Assembly: GCA_026545765.1 (NCBI GenBank)
Contig: CM048843.1
Span: 9,695,501 to 9,759,500, forward strand
DNA: 64,000 bases
DNA from: Plantago major
Lineage: Eukaryota; Streptophyta; Magnoliopsida; Lamiales; Plantaginaceae
Direction of reading: 5' to 3'
The translations under genes were made by a program, and so were the position numbers. This document shows positions 36,561-47,061 of this stretch, piece after piece; within the stretch, counting starts at the first letter, position 1, and every line of letters starts with the position of its first letter. The notes under the pieces were generated by a model. The model saw only the letters and a list, made by a program, of their open reading frames with translations. It searched no databases and had not been told where the DNA came from.

Positions 36561-36651
36561 AGGATAACTCCACCGTTAAATTTTTAATCTAATGAATCGT
36601 ATTAGGATCAAGTTATGCGTACACCTTGACTAACGGTAGCAAGCCCCAACT

Positions 36652-36712
36652 AACTTTCCTTATGAAGAAAGTTGTGACTGTAATTAACAAACTTTCCTAA
36701 TCAAGAAAGTTT
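36652..36712. repeat. Two tandem hairpins at the 3' end of copia A
   Basis: 36652-36673 has arms AACTTTC/GAAAGTT around CTTATGAA. 36689-36712 has arms AAACTTTC/GAAAGTTT around CTAATCAA. They lie just beyond the polypurine tract, where the 3' LTR should begin. Confidence 0.8.
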
Positions 36713-36714
36713 GT

Positions 36715-37320
36715 TTATCCTTTAGAGCCCCCCTCAAGATGGAGGTGAATGTTATGAACATGCATCTTGGTCTTGAAATGTTGGAACAAGTGAGGTCCCA
36801 ATGGCTTAGTATACAGATCAACCAGATTATGTTCTGCAGGAATGTTGATAAGTTGAATAGTCTTGTTCTGAATCTTCTCCCTAATGAAGTGACAATCCAC
36901 ATCAATGTGTTTGGTTTTATCATGAAACACTGGATTCTGAGTAAGACAATATGCTGATTTTGAGTCAGTATACAGAACAACATGTGTAGAATGATGAATC
37001 TTAAGATCTGCCAGAAGATATAATAGCCATTGAAGTTCACATGTCAGATAAGCTTACGGCTCAGACGCCTCTGCAGATGATTTGCTTACAGTTGGTTGCT
37101 TCATTGATCTCCAAGAAATAAGAGAATCACCTAAGTAAATAGAATAACCAGTGATGCTCCTTCTGGCCTGCAAACATCTTGCCCAATCACTATCAGTGAA
37201 GCCCTTTAGCATTAAATCAGATGTAGCAGATAACAATATGCCTTGTCCTGGTGTTGCTTTTAAGTATCTCAATAATCTATGTGCAACAACAAGATGTCCT
37301 TCTGTAGGATGTGCCATGTA
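36715..37320 (-). pseudogene. Copia A RNase H domain
   Basis: Contains [37 protein letters not shown] and [17 protein letters not shown], then, past a frame break, TKHIDVDCHFIREK and VDLYTKPL. These are the copia RNase H landmarks, with the acidic DSDW residues visible. The break at 37054-37075 removes the conserved sequence after SSAEA. Confidence 0.85.
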
Positions 37321-37495
37321 TTGAGAATATTTACAGGCTATAAGAAATGTCTGGTCTGGTTATGGTCAAGTATAGTAGCTTTCCTATCAACCTCCTATAG
37401 TGAGTTGGATTTGCAAGTGGAGTAGTGTTGTTCATGAAGTCTTGCTTAGAATCCATAAAGTCAGAGTAGTTCGCAACCAATATACCCAGTGTCAG

Positions 37496-38707
37496 TTAAG
37501 ATATCCAAACAATACTTTCTTTGACATAAAGTGATGCCATCAGGATTCTAGCAACTTCAATCCCAAGCATATATTTCAAGACTCCAAGATCTTTTATTGT
37601 GAAAGCCTGATGTAAGTGGTCTTTAACTACTTGAATCTGAGATAAGCTGTCACCTGCTAAAATTATATCATCAACATAGCAAGCTAAAGCAGTAAAAGAG
37701 GTGTCAATGCTTTTAATAAACAAAGAAGAATCCGAAATTGACTGATGATAACCAATAGAAATCAAACTCTCAGTTAGCTTGAGGAACCATTGTCTGCTTG
37801 CTTGTTTGAGCCCATAGAGGCTTTTGTTTAGCTTGCAGACTCTTCCATCATCACAATAGCCAGGTGGTGGAGTCATATACACTTCTTCATCAAGATCCCC
37901 GTGTAAGAAAGCTGTGTTAACATCAAATTGATGAAGATGCCAAGATTTGACAGCAGCTACATCTAGTAAAACTCTGACTGTGGTGATCTTTGTGACAGGG
38001 CTAAAAGTGTCAAAATAATCAATGCCAGGTTGTTGTGTGTATCCTTTAGCAACCAATCTGGCCTTATACCTCTCTATAGATCCATCAGATTTGTATTTGA
38101 GTCTATATACCCATTTACAGCCAATGCAAGTCTTATTAGGTGGTAAAGATACAAGAGACCAAGTCTTAGTCTTCTCAAGTGCCTCTAGTTCTTTAGCCAT
38201 AGCTTCTTTCCATTCTGCCTGAGTAGAAGCCTGTTTATATGTTCTTGGCTCAGTCAATTGAGATATGGCTGCAGTAAAAGCGTTATGTCCCTGAGATAGA
38301 CAAGAAGTGTTAAGAAAACTAGATATAGGATAACTAACACCCTGAGAAATAGTAGATGCTATATTAGCATTATGATTGGAATGAGCAATAGAAGGAGGTA
38401 GCTGAACATCATATACACTCAAATAAGAAGGTGTATTTCTTGTCCTGACTGGTCTGACATCATCTGCTTGAATAACTGGTACTTCAGGCAAAATTGGTTG
38501 AACAATAGAACCTGTTTCAGGAATTATCACCTGTTCTTGTTGAATTTGTTGCTCAATATAAGAATAAGGGGAATTAAGAAGTATATCATTATCAATAGAA
38601 GATACAGAACTGGTAGAATTGTCTTCAGAATTATGAGAATCATGCATATTATCAGGAATATGATGCACATGCATATCAGGAGTTTTATGTGCATGCATAT
38701 CATTCAC
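37496..38707 (-). pseudogene. Copia A reverse transcriptase
   Basis: 403 open codons. Landmarks are [58 protein letters not shown] and the active site [10 protein letters not shown]. The N-terminal 120 residues are the variable linker after integrase, with a His/Asp-rich tract. The frame breaks after the LGIEVAR region near 37545, before the RNase H. Confidence 0.9.
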
Positions 38708-39548
38708 AGGTACAGAGTTAATAGGTGCATGATTAGGTAAAATATCATCATAAACATGTGGATCAACATGAGAATTATGAAAACATGCATCAGTAGATAA
38801 CTCAGAATCAGATTTAGTAGAAGGAAATGTATGTTCATAGAAAATAACATTTCTAGAAATTATTACACTTTCTTGTTAACTAAATCATATAATTTGTACC
38901 CTTTTACACCAAGTGGATAGCCCAGAAAGATGCATTCGACAGCTCTGGGGTCAAACTTCTTCCTGTGAGCAACCAAAGTGCTTGCAAAAGCTAAACACCC
39001 AAAATTCCAGAAATAAGAATAATCAGGTTACTTCTCATATAACATAAAATAAGGACTCTTGTTATTAAGAACAATAGTAGGAAGCTTGTTAATAATGTGT
39101 ACTGCAACTGATATGCAATCACTCCAGAAATGAAGAGGTAGCTTGGATTGAAACATCATTGCTCTTGCTACTTGAAGAATATGTTGATGTTTCTTTCAAC
39201 AAGGCCATTCTGTTGAGGTGTTTCAACACAATTAGTCTGATGTAAAATACCTGTTTTATGATAGAAAGAATGCATGAGAAATTCAGTACCATTATCAGAT
39301 CTGAGTATCTTAATTCTTATACCAAACTGAGTAAGAATATTGTTATAAAAATGTTCAATAGAATGAGATACTTCTGACTTGTGTTTGAGTAAATAGATTC
39401 ATGTACATCTGCCGTAATCATCCACTATAGTTAAAAATAATTTGTGATTTTGATAAGAAGCAATGGCAAAAGGACCCCAGACATCACAATGAATTAAATC
39501 AAAAGCTGCAGTACTGATAGAGCTACTAATAGGAAATTCCAACTTCTT
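38708..39548 (-). pseudogene. Copia A integrase remnants
   Basis: Short frames give [16 protein letters not shown] (38880-38945), the usual integrase C-terminal motif, and a VERN-like stretch near 39190-39240 (TPQQNGLVER). The catalytic core is spread over several frames. Confidence 0.7.
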
Positions 39549-40080
39549 TTACTTTGAAAAATGACAAATGTCACATACATCAATTTTATTACAAGTAGCT
39601 TTCAGTACAGATATTTGAGAAATACACTTGTGAGAAGGATGTCCTAGTCTTGTATGCCAAAGTAAAGAGCTTTTTACATTGGATGAATCAGAATTAACAG
39701 CATTGACAATAGATGGATTTACAACTGAATTACAAGTAACAGAAGTATCATGATTCTCAGAAATGACAGGTAACTTGAGCTGATATAATCCTCCTTGTTC
39801 TTTAACAATAATCACTTTGGATGTGACCTTGTCCTGTAAAATACAATCAGAACCATCAAACAACAATTTACACTGAGAATGTTTAGCTATGTTAGACACA
39901 TATAAGAGATTATAAGTGAAATCAGGAATGTATAAAACATTATGTAACACAATAGTCTCAGTAAGCTTGACTTTTCCAATAAGAGTAGCAGTGGTAAAAT
40001 TCTTATCATGCAAGTTAATAGTATAAGAAATAGATTTATGTGTATCATGAAAAAGAGAATGATCACAAATCATATGATCA
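39549..40080 (-). pseudogene. Copia A protease end and GAG_pre-integrase domain
   Basis: 174 open codons. HNVLYIPDFTYNLLYVSNI marks the protease C-terminus, GGLYQL and LWHTRLGHPSHKCI mark the GAG_pre-integrase zinc-binding region, and CDICHFSK continues into integrase. It starts exactly at the CACTA 2 boundary. Confidence 0.85.
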
Positions 40081-41114
40081 CACTACAAGAATTCTGCTGT
40101 TTGGCGACGGATTGGGCCGACGGATTCTATCTGTCGCTATTTAGCGACCAATCGGTCAAATTTAGCGACGGATAGAGCGTTTCGCCCGATCCGTCGTTGT
40201 TCCGTCACTAAATAGCGACGGATAGTCTATCCGTCGTTAGTGTTTGTTTACTTTTTAATTTTTAAAAAATTAAAAATAGTATGATCTATCCGTCGTTAAA
40301 TATTTAATTAAAAAATAAAAATAAATTAAAACTAACGATGGATAATTCTATCCGTCGTTAACTGTCTTAAAAACGGGAACGACCCCTTTCTTCCCCATTT
40401 CGATTCTGCTTCTTCTTTTCTTCTTCTCTTCGCCATTTTCGTCCACCTTCCAATTCCGACCAAAACTTCACCATTCCGGCCAATCTTGGACTCTTTTCGA
40501 AGCTCGTGGAACAAGGGACTCAGGTGTCCATTCAATTTCATCTTTCTTTGGCTATTTTTCCCGTAATTGAAGGTATTAGTCTAAAACCCTTACTTTGTTA
40601 AATTTGGGATTTTTGCTAATTTCGAGCAATTGTATGTTTTTAGAAGTTTGCACTAGCTAGTTTAGCTTATATTAAGTAGTGGGTTAAGCTTGAGGTTGTT
40701 TAATTGATAGATTTAGGTCAATTTCGAGCAATTGTATATTTTTGAATTGTTAGTATCATGTTAGGATGTTTATAAGTATGTATGGTATTTAATTTGATGT
40801 TTTCGTATATGTAGTAGGATTAGTGAGATTTGGTTGAGTTTTTTGAGACCATTTAGATTTAGTGATTTTGGTGGTTGTAGTATAATCGCTCAGATTAACT
40901 TAGAAAGAATTACTACTGTTTTAATTTATAATTCGTAATTGTAATGGAATTTTGAAATTCATAAAAAAAAAATTTAAACGTAAAATGCATGTAATTCATG
41001 AAATTTGGAACGTATTATAATTAACAATGCAATTATAGCCAGGAATTGGAATTGGTTGTAGTATAATTTGCTCGTATTGACTTATTGTGAATTACTACTA
41101 TTTTAATCTACAAT

Positions 41115-41562
41115 ATGAAAGCTATTATTATATCTTCAAGGATGACTTCTCCACCTTCGTCAGCCTCCACCATCGCCACACCATTGCTGCCTCCACTCGA
41201 TTCATTGAGTATCATCGAGTTCACGAGTAAGTATACTTCGTCTTTCTTAGTAGTGATTTCATTTCTAATATGTAAACTATATTTTGTAGTTAATTTAGCA
41301 CAATTAATATTTAACCTTGATTTTTTTTTATGTATGTATACTCTCCTATGCAGACATGTGGACATGTTTTTCTGCTTTCAATAGAGCATTGAATGCAGAA
41401 ATGAAGGCCGACGAAGATGCAAACATGGCTAAAACCAATGCAGGGAAAGAAATGGATGATGAAGATGATGATGATTTTGACATGACCATTGAGAGGATGA
41501 TGAACTTTCGATTATTTGCAAGTGTGTCTATCATGCTTGAATATAGACGGAATCATCTCTAG
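41115..41562 (+). CDS. Small acidic protein of CACTA 2, unrecognised
   Basis: Two candidate exons: about 41115-41226 (MKAIIISSRMTSPPSS, a Ser/Pro-rich start) and about 41355-41562 (after a TCTCCTATGCAG acceptor), reading NRALNAEMKADEDANMAKTN, an EMDDEDDDDFDM acidic run and MTIERMMNFRLF, with TAG at 41560. A GTTAGT donor follows the stop, and another acceptor precedes GCTGAGGTGGTG at 41993, so a further exon (ELSIQE end) is possible and the hairpin array would then be intronic. The function is unknown. Confidence 0.35.
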
Positions 41563-41635
41563 GTTAGTGTATATATTCGTATCTTATTTGTGATAATATG
41601 CTCATTCTTCTTTATTTGTTTGTGCTTTATTTGTG

Positions 41636-41931
41636 AGTGGTATGTTAGCCACTATATGTGAGACTGAATTTGGGTGATATGTTGGTCACCTTTGTCTTAG
41701 CTGCTTTTAGGACAATATGAGTGGTGTGTTAGCCACTATATGTGAGACTGAATTTGGGTGATATGTTAGTCACCATTGTCTTAGCTGCTTTTAGGATAAT
41801 ATGAGTGGTGTGTTAGCCACTATATGTGAGACTGAACTTGGGTGACATGTTAGTCACCATTGTTTTAGCTGCTTTTTAGGACAATATGAGTGGTATGTTA
41901 GCCACTATATGTGGGTGATATGTTAGTCACC
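41636..41931. repeat. Hairpin tandem array in CACTA 2, ~84-bp period, 8 palindromes
   Basis: Alternating 18-bp palindromes start at 41636, 41673, 41720, 41757, 41804, 41841, 41889 and 41914. A-type is AGTGGTRTGTTAGCCACT; B-type is GGTGAYATGTTRGTCACC. Together with the spacer TTTTAGGACAATATG, they are the reverse complement of the array in CACTA 1. Confidence 0.92.
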
Positions 41932-42544
41932 ATTTGTGTAGCATGCGTAATTTTTCATCCGTAACTCATGATATGCACTTTACGATTTCAGGCTGAGGTG
42001 GTGAGGAGGATCGACATCCGGGAGCTGTCAATTCAAGAATGACATCTTCTTAGTCTTGATACCTTTCTGTTATGCTTCTCCTAGACTTCTGTTTTTCTGC
42101 CACTTGACCTCTTGTTTTAGCTTATGTACGGATATTTAATTTCATTATGGATAATTTGTATTCGTTGAATGTTTTTTGTTAATTAATACAGTTTAATTAC
42201 TTTGAGCTTAATTATCGGACATTATATTTGTCAAACGGGTGAAATATGAAAACATGCATCAAAATAAAAAAAAAAAAAAATTGAAAAATTTGTGATGGAA
42301 TTAGTGACCAAAAAACATCATCCGTCGCCAATTCCGTCTCTATTTAGTGACGGATAATTAGCCGTCACTAAATAGAGTAGATTTTGACTTTTAAATTGCG
42401 ACGGATAAAATCCATTTCTAAAAAGTAAACAACCTATCCGTCGTTATTTAGCGACAGATAGTTTATACGTCGTTAGGTGCATTGTGACGAACGAAATGAC
42501 GACGGGTTTTTTATCCGTCGCTAAACGGCTAATTTTTTGTAGGG

Positions 42545-43292
42545 GAAAATTACAGATACTACCCCTTAAATTGACCCTCATTTCAAATTCACCCCTAGAT
42601 TGGCTTAAATTACAGATAGACCAATTTTTTACAAAGGCCAAATTCAACAATTACAACCAAACCCAAAAGTCAACTTTTTCTCCTATTTTTTCTTTTCTTT
42701 ATAATTCCATAATTATATTAGTTTTAGTTTAGGGGCGATTTACTTATGGTTCCCCTTAAATTTGGCCCAATTACAGATTCGTCCCTAGATTGACAACAAT
42801 TACAGATAGGTCCAAATTCCCATTTTTGAGTTGACCAAACAAAAAATAAAGGAAAATTAAATTAAATGGACTCAGTTGCAATTTACAGGTTTCATTTTAT
42901 TACATACTTGACAATAATATTTTATAATTTACAAAAAATAACTCAAAATATTATTTTTACAACCCCCAATTCTTATTAACTAACAAAAATACCCCACCCA
43001 TCTCCTTCCCCACCACCACCCACCACACCACCACCACCCACGACTGCCGGCTGCCGGAAAACACCAAACTCCAATCCCGAAAAAGGAGCTTACATGGCGG
43101 AAGCTCTCAAGCTTCCGCCATGGAAGCTGTTATAGATATGCTTCCATGGCGGAAGCTCGAGTTTCCGCCATAGATGCTGTAACATATATGCTAGTGGTGG
43201 TAGTTGATGAGACAATATTCTAACGTCTCATTTGGTCTTTTTTAGCGGTCTTTGTGAGTCTTTGTCTTTAGTTTTGTAGCCTTTTTAGTTCG
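42545..43292. other. Repeat DNA between CACTA 2 and copia B
   Basis: 42545-42830 contains direct repeats of AATTACAGATWSG and CCCCTAGATTG. 42990-43040 is (CCACCA)n. The hairpin cluster is at 43093-43171. No coding sequence or continuation of copia A is present. Confidence 0.6.
43093..43171. repeat. Tandem hairpins built on ATGGCGGAAGCT
   Basis: 43093-43122 has a perfect 13-bp stem CATGGCGGAAGCT with loop CTCA. 43146-43171 repeats it with arms ATGGCGGAA/TTCCGCCAT. The intervening GGAAGC...GCTTCC can pair too. The period is about 52 bp. Confidence 0.85.
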
Positions 43293-44690
43293 TGTTAGGA
43301 ATATCTGTTAGTATTTTGATCACTCATCACATGTTCTTATCTTAGCCAGAAAGGTGATTAAGTACTCTTGGTTCACTTGAACATTATAAAAGAGGAAATC
43401 ACTGAGTATGTTTAGTCTAGTAAATCTTGTATTAGGATTATAGGTCTCTGAGTGTAATTTTTTATTTCAAGAAGACCATGAAGATCAATCCTAGGAATGG
43501 AGCTTTTCTGAAGATTCGAAGACTGAAGATTGCACAAGGTTTATGAAGACACAAATGTTTAGTCTAACTCAGAAAGACAATGTCCTTAATCCTTTCTTAA
43601 GTATATTAACTTACTTTCAAAATATGATTCTGGACATATGACATCATGAGTAAGGAGCATGCAAGCCATCAGAAAGGCTCATGTATCCGTTGAGACTAAA
43701 GGACAATGGACAGTACTATGCATTAAATGCATCGGCAGAAATGCTGCAAAAAGCAAGTCCTCTCTGAAGAATGAGATAGTGACTTCTGAGTACATAGTTC
43801 AAGATATAAATGGATATAATTTGATAGAGAGCACAACGGATACAATTCAAATGCCTCTCAAATTTATCTATATATATCACACACTTAGATGCTTGAAGAA
43901 CATACCTTAGAACGCTCTATCTTGCAAACTTACCATCAAGCAAAGTATTCTCTCAAGCACTCTACTATCCTTTCTGAAAGCTTTCTGTTGCTTGAAGAAT
44001 CACTAGTAGTTCTAAGTTGTCCTGAACCTTAATAAGAGATTGTTATTCGTGAAAGAGTTGAACTATCAGATACCCTTTCTGAAGCTCATTCTCCGTAATC
44101 GACACCAATTACTTGGTCAAGAAGAGCGCATCACCATCCACCTAACAAGTGTATTAAGTAGTCTCGCTCGCTTGCTCTCAGAAAAATAATCAAAAGTTAT
44201 ACCGTAAGCCTTCCGACAAAACCTTATAACCAACACCATCAAGGCGTGAGTAGAGGAAGTACTTGATTTGGAAATCGTGGAACAACTCCAAGGTTATCTC
44301 GAGTAGAGGAAGTACTTAGCTCAGGAGTGGGAATAACTCAGGGAGAACATTTGGTTGGGAACCATTTGTTTAGGAATCTTAGAATAGGATTATTGTAAGG
44401 TGAACTCAATTATCTGTTCTAGTGAATTCTAGATCTCAGAAAGACAGTGGATTAGTTGGAGGATTACGCCACCTCCAGATACCACTATACTTGCTGTGTC
44501 ATTTACCTTCAGATTTACATTTCAAAGAAAGCACACATACATACTTATTATTTCGCACTTACCTATCTTAAAGTCTTCCGCCTGAATTTAAGTATCGAAA
44601 CCCCAAGTTTCGAGAATCGTGTTTATCGACAAAAGTTTTAAAAGACTATTCACCCCCTAGTCTTTTTACTTTGCCGTTATCCGACCAACA
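43293..44690 (+). repeat. 5' LTR of copia element B (1,398 bp)
   Basis: Begins TGTTAGGAATATCTG and ends CCGACCAACA. The same start and about 390 bp of near-identical sequence recur at 56929-57318. A primer-binding site follows two bases after the end. The first 390 bp differ from the 3' copy at only a handful of bases. Confidence 0.92.
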
Positions 44691-44692
44691 AG

Positions 44693-44704
44693 TGGTATCA
44701 GAGC
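44693..44704 (+). promoter_or_regulatory. Primer-binding site (initiator tRNA-Met) of element B
   Basis: TGGTATCAGAGC directly follows the LTR end plus two bases. It is complementary to the 3' end of plant initiator tRNA-Met and primes minus-strand cDNA. Confidence 0.92.
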
Positions 44705-45239
44705 AGAGGTTCACAAGCTTTCAAGACCGAACCTAGATCTCCAGATAGGTGAAGAAACTTTGTCCCTCTCGAGGACTATATAATTTGTGTGTTAAGTGCG
44801 TGTATGTCTCGAGTGATGCGCGATTCAAAACCGTAAAACTACGAGAAATGGAAGAACAACATGATGCTCCATCCGAGGCCATTAGTGATGAGATGATCTA
44901 TGTCATCAATGAAGGGTTTATCAAAATCGCATAACTCAAACAAGTTCGAGGTGTCCGATGGAAGAAAAGTCTCATATAAGGAAGATGGAAGCGAGGATAT
45001 GGTCGCTAGTGATAGTGGTCATGTTACTCGTGGAAGCATTATGTATGAAGACAAGCTAAGAGAGCTCGACATCCAAGATGCCAAGAGACATGATTGATGG
45101 TCAAGCTCAGAATATAATCATCGACGACACCGAGCACATACAAGGTAAATTGTGGGTGCTAAACGGCGAAAGTCTCGCAATTGATTGAAGAAATCTGCAT
45201 GAACCGAGAAACCAAAGAAAACAAGTTCAAGTTCTTAAA

Positions 45240-45970
45240 TTGAAGTTCCAAAACTTCAAACAAGGTCCCACTGAAACTCTGGAAGAACTTGATTTCAGGT
45301 TTACTACTCTTATGAGTGACATGGCTGCACTTGGTGAAAGCAATAGATACTCCCACTCAGAAAAGATTAAGACTATTGTCAGAAGTCTCAATCACAACTG
45401 GGAACACACTAAGTTCTTTTATTTCAATCAAGGGATGCCAAATATTACTCCAGTAGAGCTCTTCTCTCATCTTGCTACTGTAGACTATGAGACAACTCAG
45501 AGAGAACAAACAGTTGAAAAGTTGCAAAGTGTTGCTCTAATTTCTCAAGGTACTTCTGAAAAGAAGGATACGAAAGAAGCATCTGAAGAAAATGCTCTTG
45601 CAGTAAGACACATGAAGAAATTTGTGAGTCAAGAGATTGAGAGAAGAAAAGCTAAAGAAAAGCTGAAAAAGCATCTTGGCCCAAACTATCATCAGTACAA
45701 GAACATACAAATGAACAACTCTCCTAACACCCCATTCGTAAAGGTGTTAGTAATCAAGTCGCAGAATAGGAAATGACATCTGTTTCTATTGTCAAAAGCT
45801 TGGTCACTTCAAGAGAGATTGCCCTGCTTTAAACAAGCACAAGACAGGTGACAAGAAGGACAGAAGAAATTTCAAAAGAAATCAAAGGGCCCTACTGACT
45901 GAAGAAAGGAAGAAGATTCAAATTCAACTTGATGCTCTAGACATTGAGACAGATTCTGAAGATGGAGATT
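45240..45970 (+). pseudogene. Element B gag with zinc knuckle
   Basis: KFQNFKQGPTETLEELDFRF and FSHLATVDYETTQREQ belong to the copia gag (UBN2-type) capsid region. After a one-base frame break near 45765, CFYCQKLGHFKRDC gives a CX2CX4HX4C zinc knuckle, followed by a Lys-rich and an Asp/Glu-rich tail to about 45999. Gag packages the element's RNA. Confidence 0.9.
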
Positions 45971-45999
45971 CAGATGACTCAAACCTACCATCACCATAA

Positions 46000-47061
46000 T
46001 TGTGTGGAGTCACCCACGATGTAATCGACTTCGGTCTTAAGAAGAATGAAATATGTGGAGTTGCTGAGATTGCTAGTCCAGACATCTCCAACATTGAAAT
46101 GTGTCTTATGGCTGATGAGGTAACTAACAATTCACAATTTCTGTACTATGAGAGTGATGATGGAATTGAGGATCTGGAGTTGGTCAAGAGTGAATTGGAT
46201 CGTCATGAGAAAGAATTTCTGGAAGCACAATCCAAAACCAGAATTCTAGAGGAAAGCAATGAAATTCTTGAAAAAGAGGTTTCTGAGCTAACCAAAGTAT
46301 CTGAGAACAAGAACGCCGAAATAGCCTTTCTGAAAGCTCAGATATCTGAGAATGAAAATTCTCACAAACTAGCCTTGGATGAACTTAATAAGAAAATGAT
46401 GAAGCTGCTTTCTGAGAATGAAGAACTCAGAAAGAAAGAGCTATCATTCCAATCTTATGCAAAAGCTAGTGACACTCTCACTGAGGTTCAATCCTATATG
46501 AGAGATCCCTCTGAGAAAGGTGGACTTGGACTTGATGAACAATCGAGTAATTCATCTCCTCTGAAGAAGAATGATGAAAGGTTGACCTTTGTAAAAAGTC
46601 AACAAAATGGTTCTTCAACCACCTATAGCATTGGTCAGAAAGCTAGGGTAGTTGACAAAGGAAAAGGAGTAGCAACTCAGCCTTTGAAAGAACAACAAGT
46701 TCACAAGAAACATGTGGATAAGGTTTCTGAAAAGAAACACAATCCTCAGACATGCAACCATCCACATTGCTATATTACTAGGAAGGGAAGAATTGCTGGA
46801 ATAGGCAAATTCTCAACTGTACCATTTTATGAAAATAAAGATGGTGCAGAAACTAGTAAGGCTTCAAGAGCGATTCGTAAAGCCAAAGGTGTTCGAAATG
46901 GCATCTATCGTGCTATTGGAAAAGTTCTTCTACAACAATATAAGGAAGGACAAGAACAATGGCGCAAGGTCGATATTGCACGTAGTAACAGATGTATGGA
47001 AGAAATCTCAAGCCACCGAAAACTCAATGCCGTAGCTAGAAGGAACTCGCCGAAAGGCTAA
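46000..47061 (+). CDS. Element B gag-downstream coiled-coil region
   Basis: 353 open codons. About residues 60-150 form a predicted coiled coil (LELVKSELDRHEKEFLEAQ, then repeated Glu/Leu heptads). After it come SFQSYAKASDTLTEVQSY and a basic region with CNHPHCYITRKGRI, a second possible zinc-binding patch. A TAA at 45997-45999 separates it from the gag knuckle. The matching segment in element C is at 61305-61787. It is probably part of a long gag polyprotein. Confidence 0.75.
   Translation: MCGVTHDVIDFGLKKNEICGVAEIASPDISNIEMCLMADEVTNNSQFLYYESDDGIEDLELVKSELDRHEKEFLEAQSKTRILEESNEILEKEVSELTKVSENKNAEIAFLKAQISENENSHKLALDELNKKMMKLLSENEELRKKELSFQSYAKASDTLTEVQSYMRDPSEKGGLGLDEQSSNSSPLKKNDERLTFVKSQQNGSSTTYSIGQKARVVDKGKGVATQPLKEQQVHKKHVDKVSEKKHNPQTCNHPHCYITRKGRIAGIGKFSTVPFYENKDGAETSKASRAIRKAKGVRNGIYRAIGKVLLQQYKEGQEQWRKVDIARSNRCMEEISSHRKLNAVARRNSPKG

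Larger units (their letters stand above)
36560..40080 (-). mobile_element. Ty1/copia retrotransposon A, truncated and broken
   Basis: Minus-strand order is GAG_pre-integrase, integrase, reverse transcriptase, RNase H, polypurine tract (GAGGGGGG, reverse of 36726-36737), which is copia order. Gag, primer site and 5' LTR are missing: the element stops where CACTA 2 begins. No second LTR was found to delimit the left edge, which is approximate. Frames are interrupted several times. Confidence 0.85.
40081..42544 (+). mobile_element. CACTA DNA transposon 2
   Basis: The left terminus is CACTACAAGAATTC. Subterminal GCGACGGAT/ATCCGTCG repeats fill 40100-40360 and 42295-42530. The right end reads TTTTTTGTAGGG instead of TTGTAGTG, so it is mutated or truncated. 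The interior has a leader homologous to that of CACTA 1 (40440-40560 against 21180-21260 on the other strand), a small acidic frame, and the hairpin array. There is no transposase domain, so it is nonautonomous. Confidence 0.88.

Noticed and set aside
37054-37075. GCTCAGACGCCTCT shared with 35059 as a recombination breakpoint
   Set aside because: Only 14 bases are shared and flanks differ; it may be chance or a small gene-conversion trace that cannot be supported.
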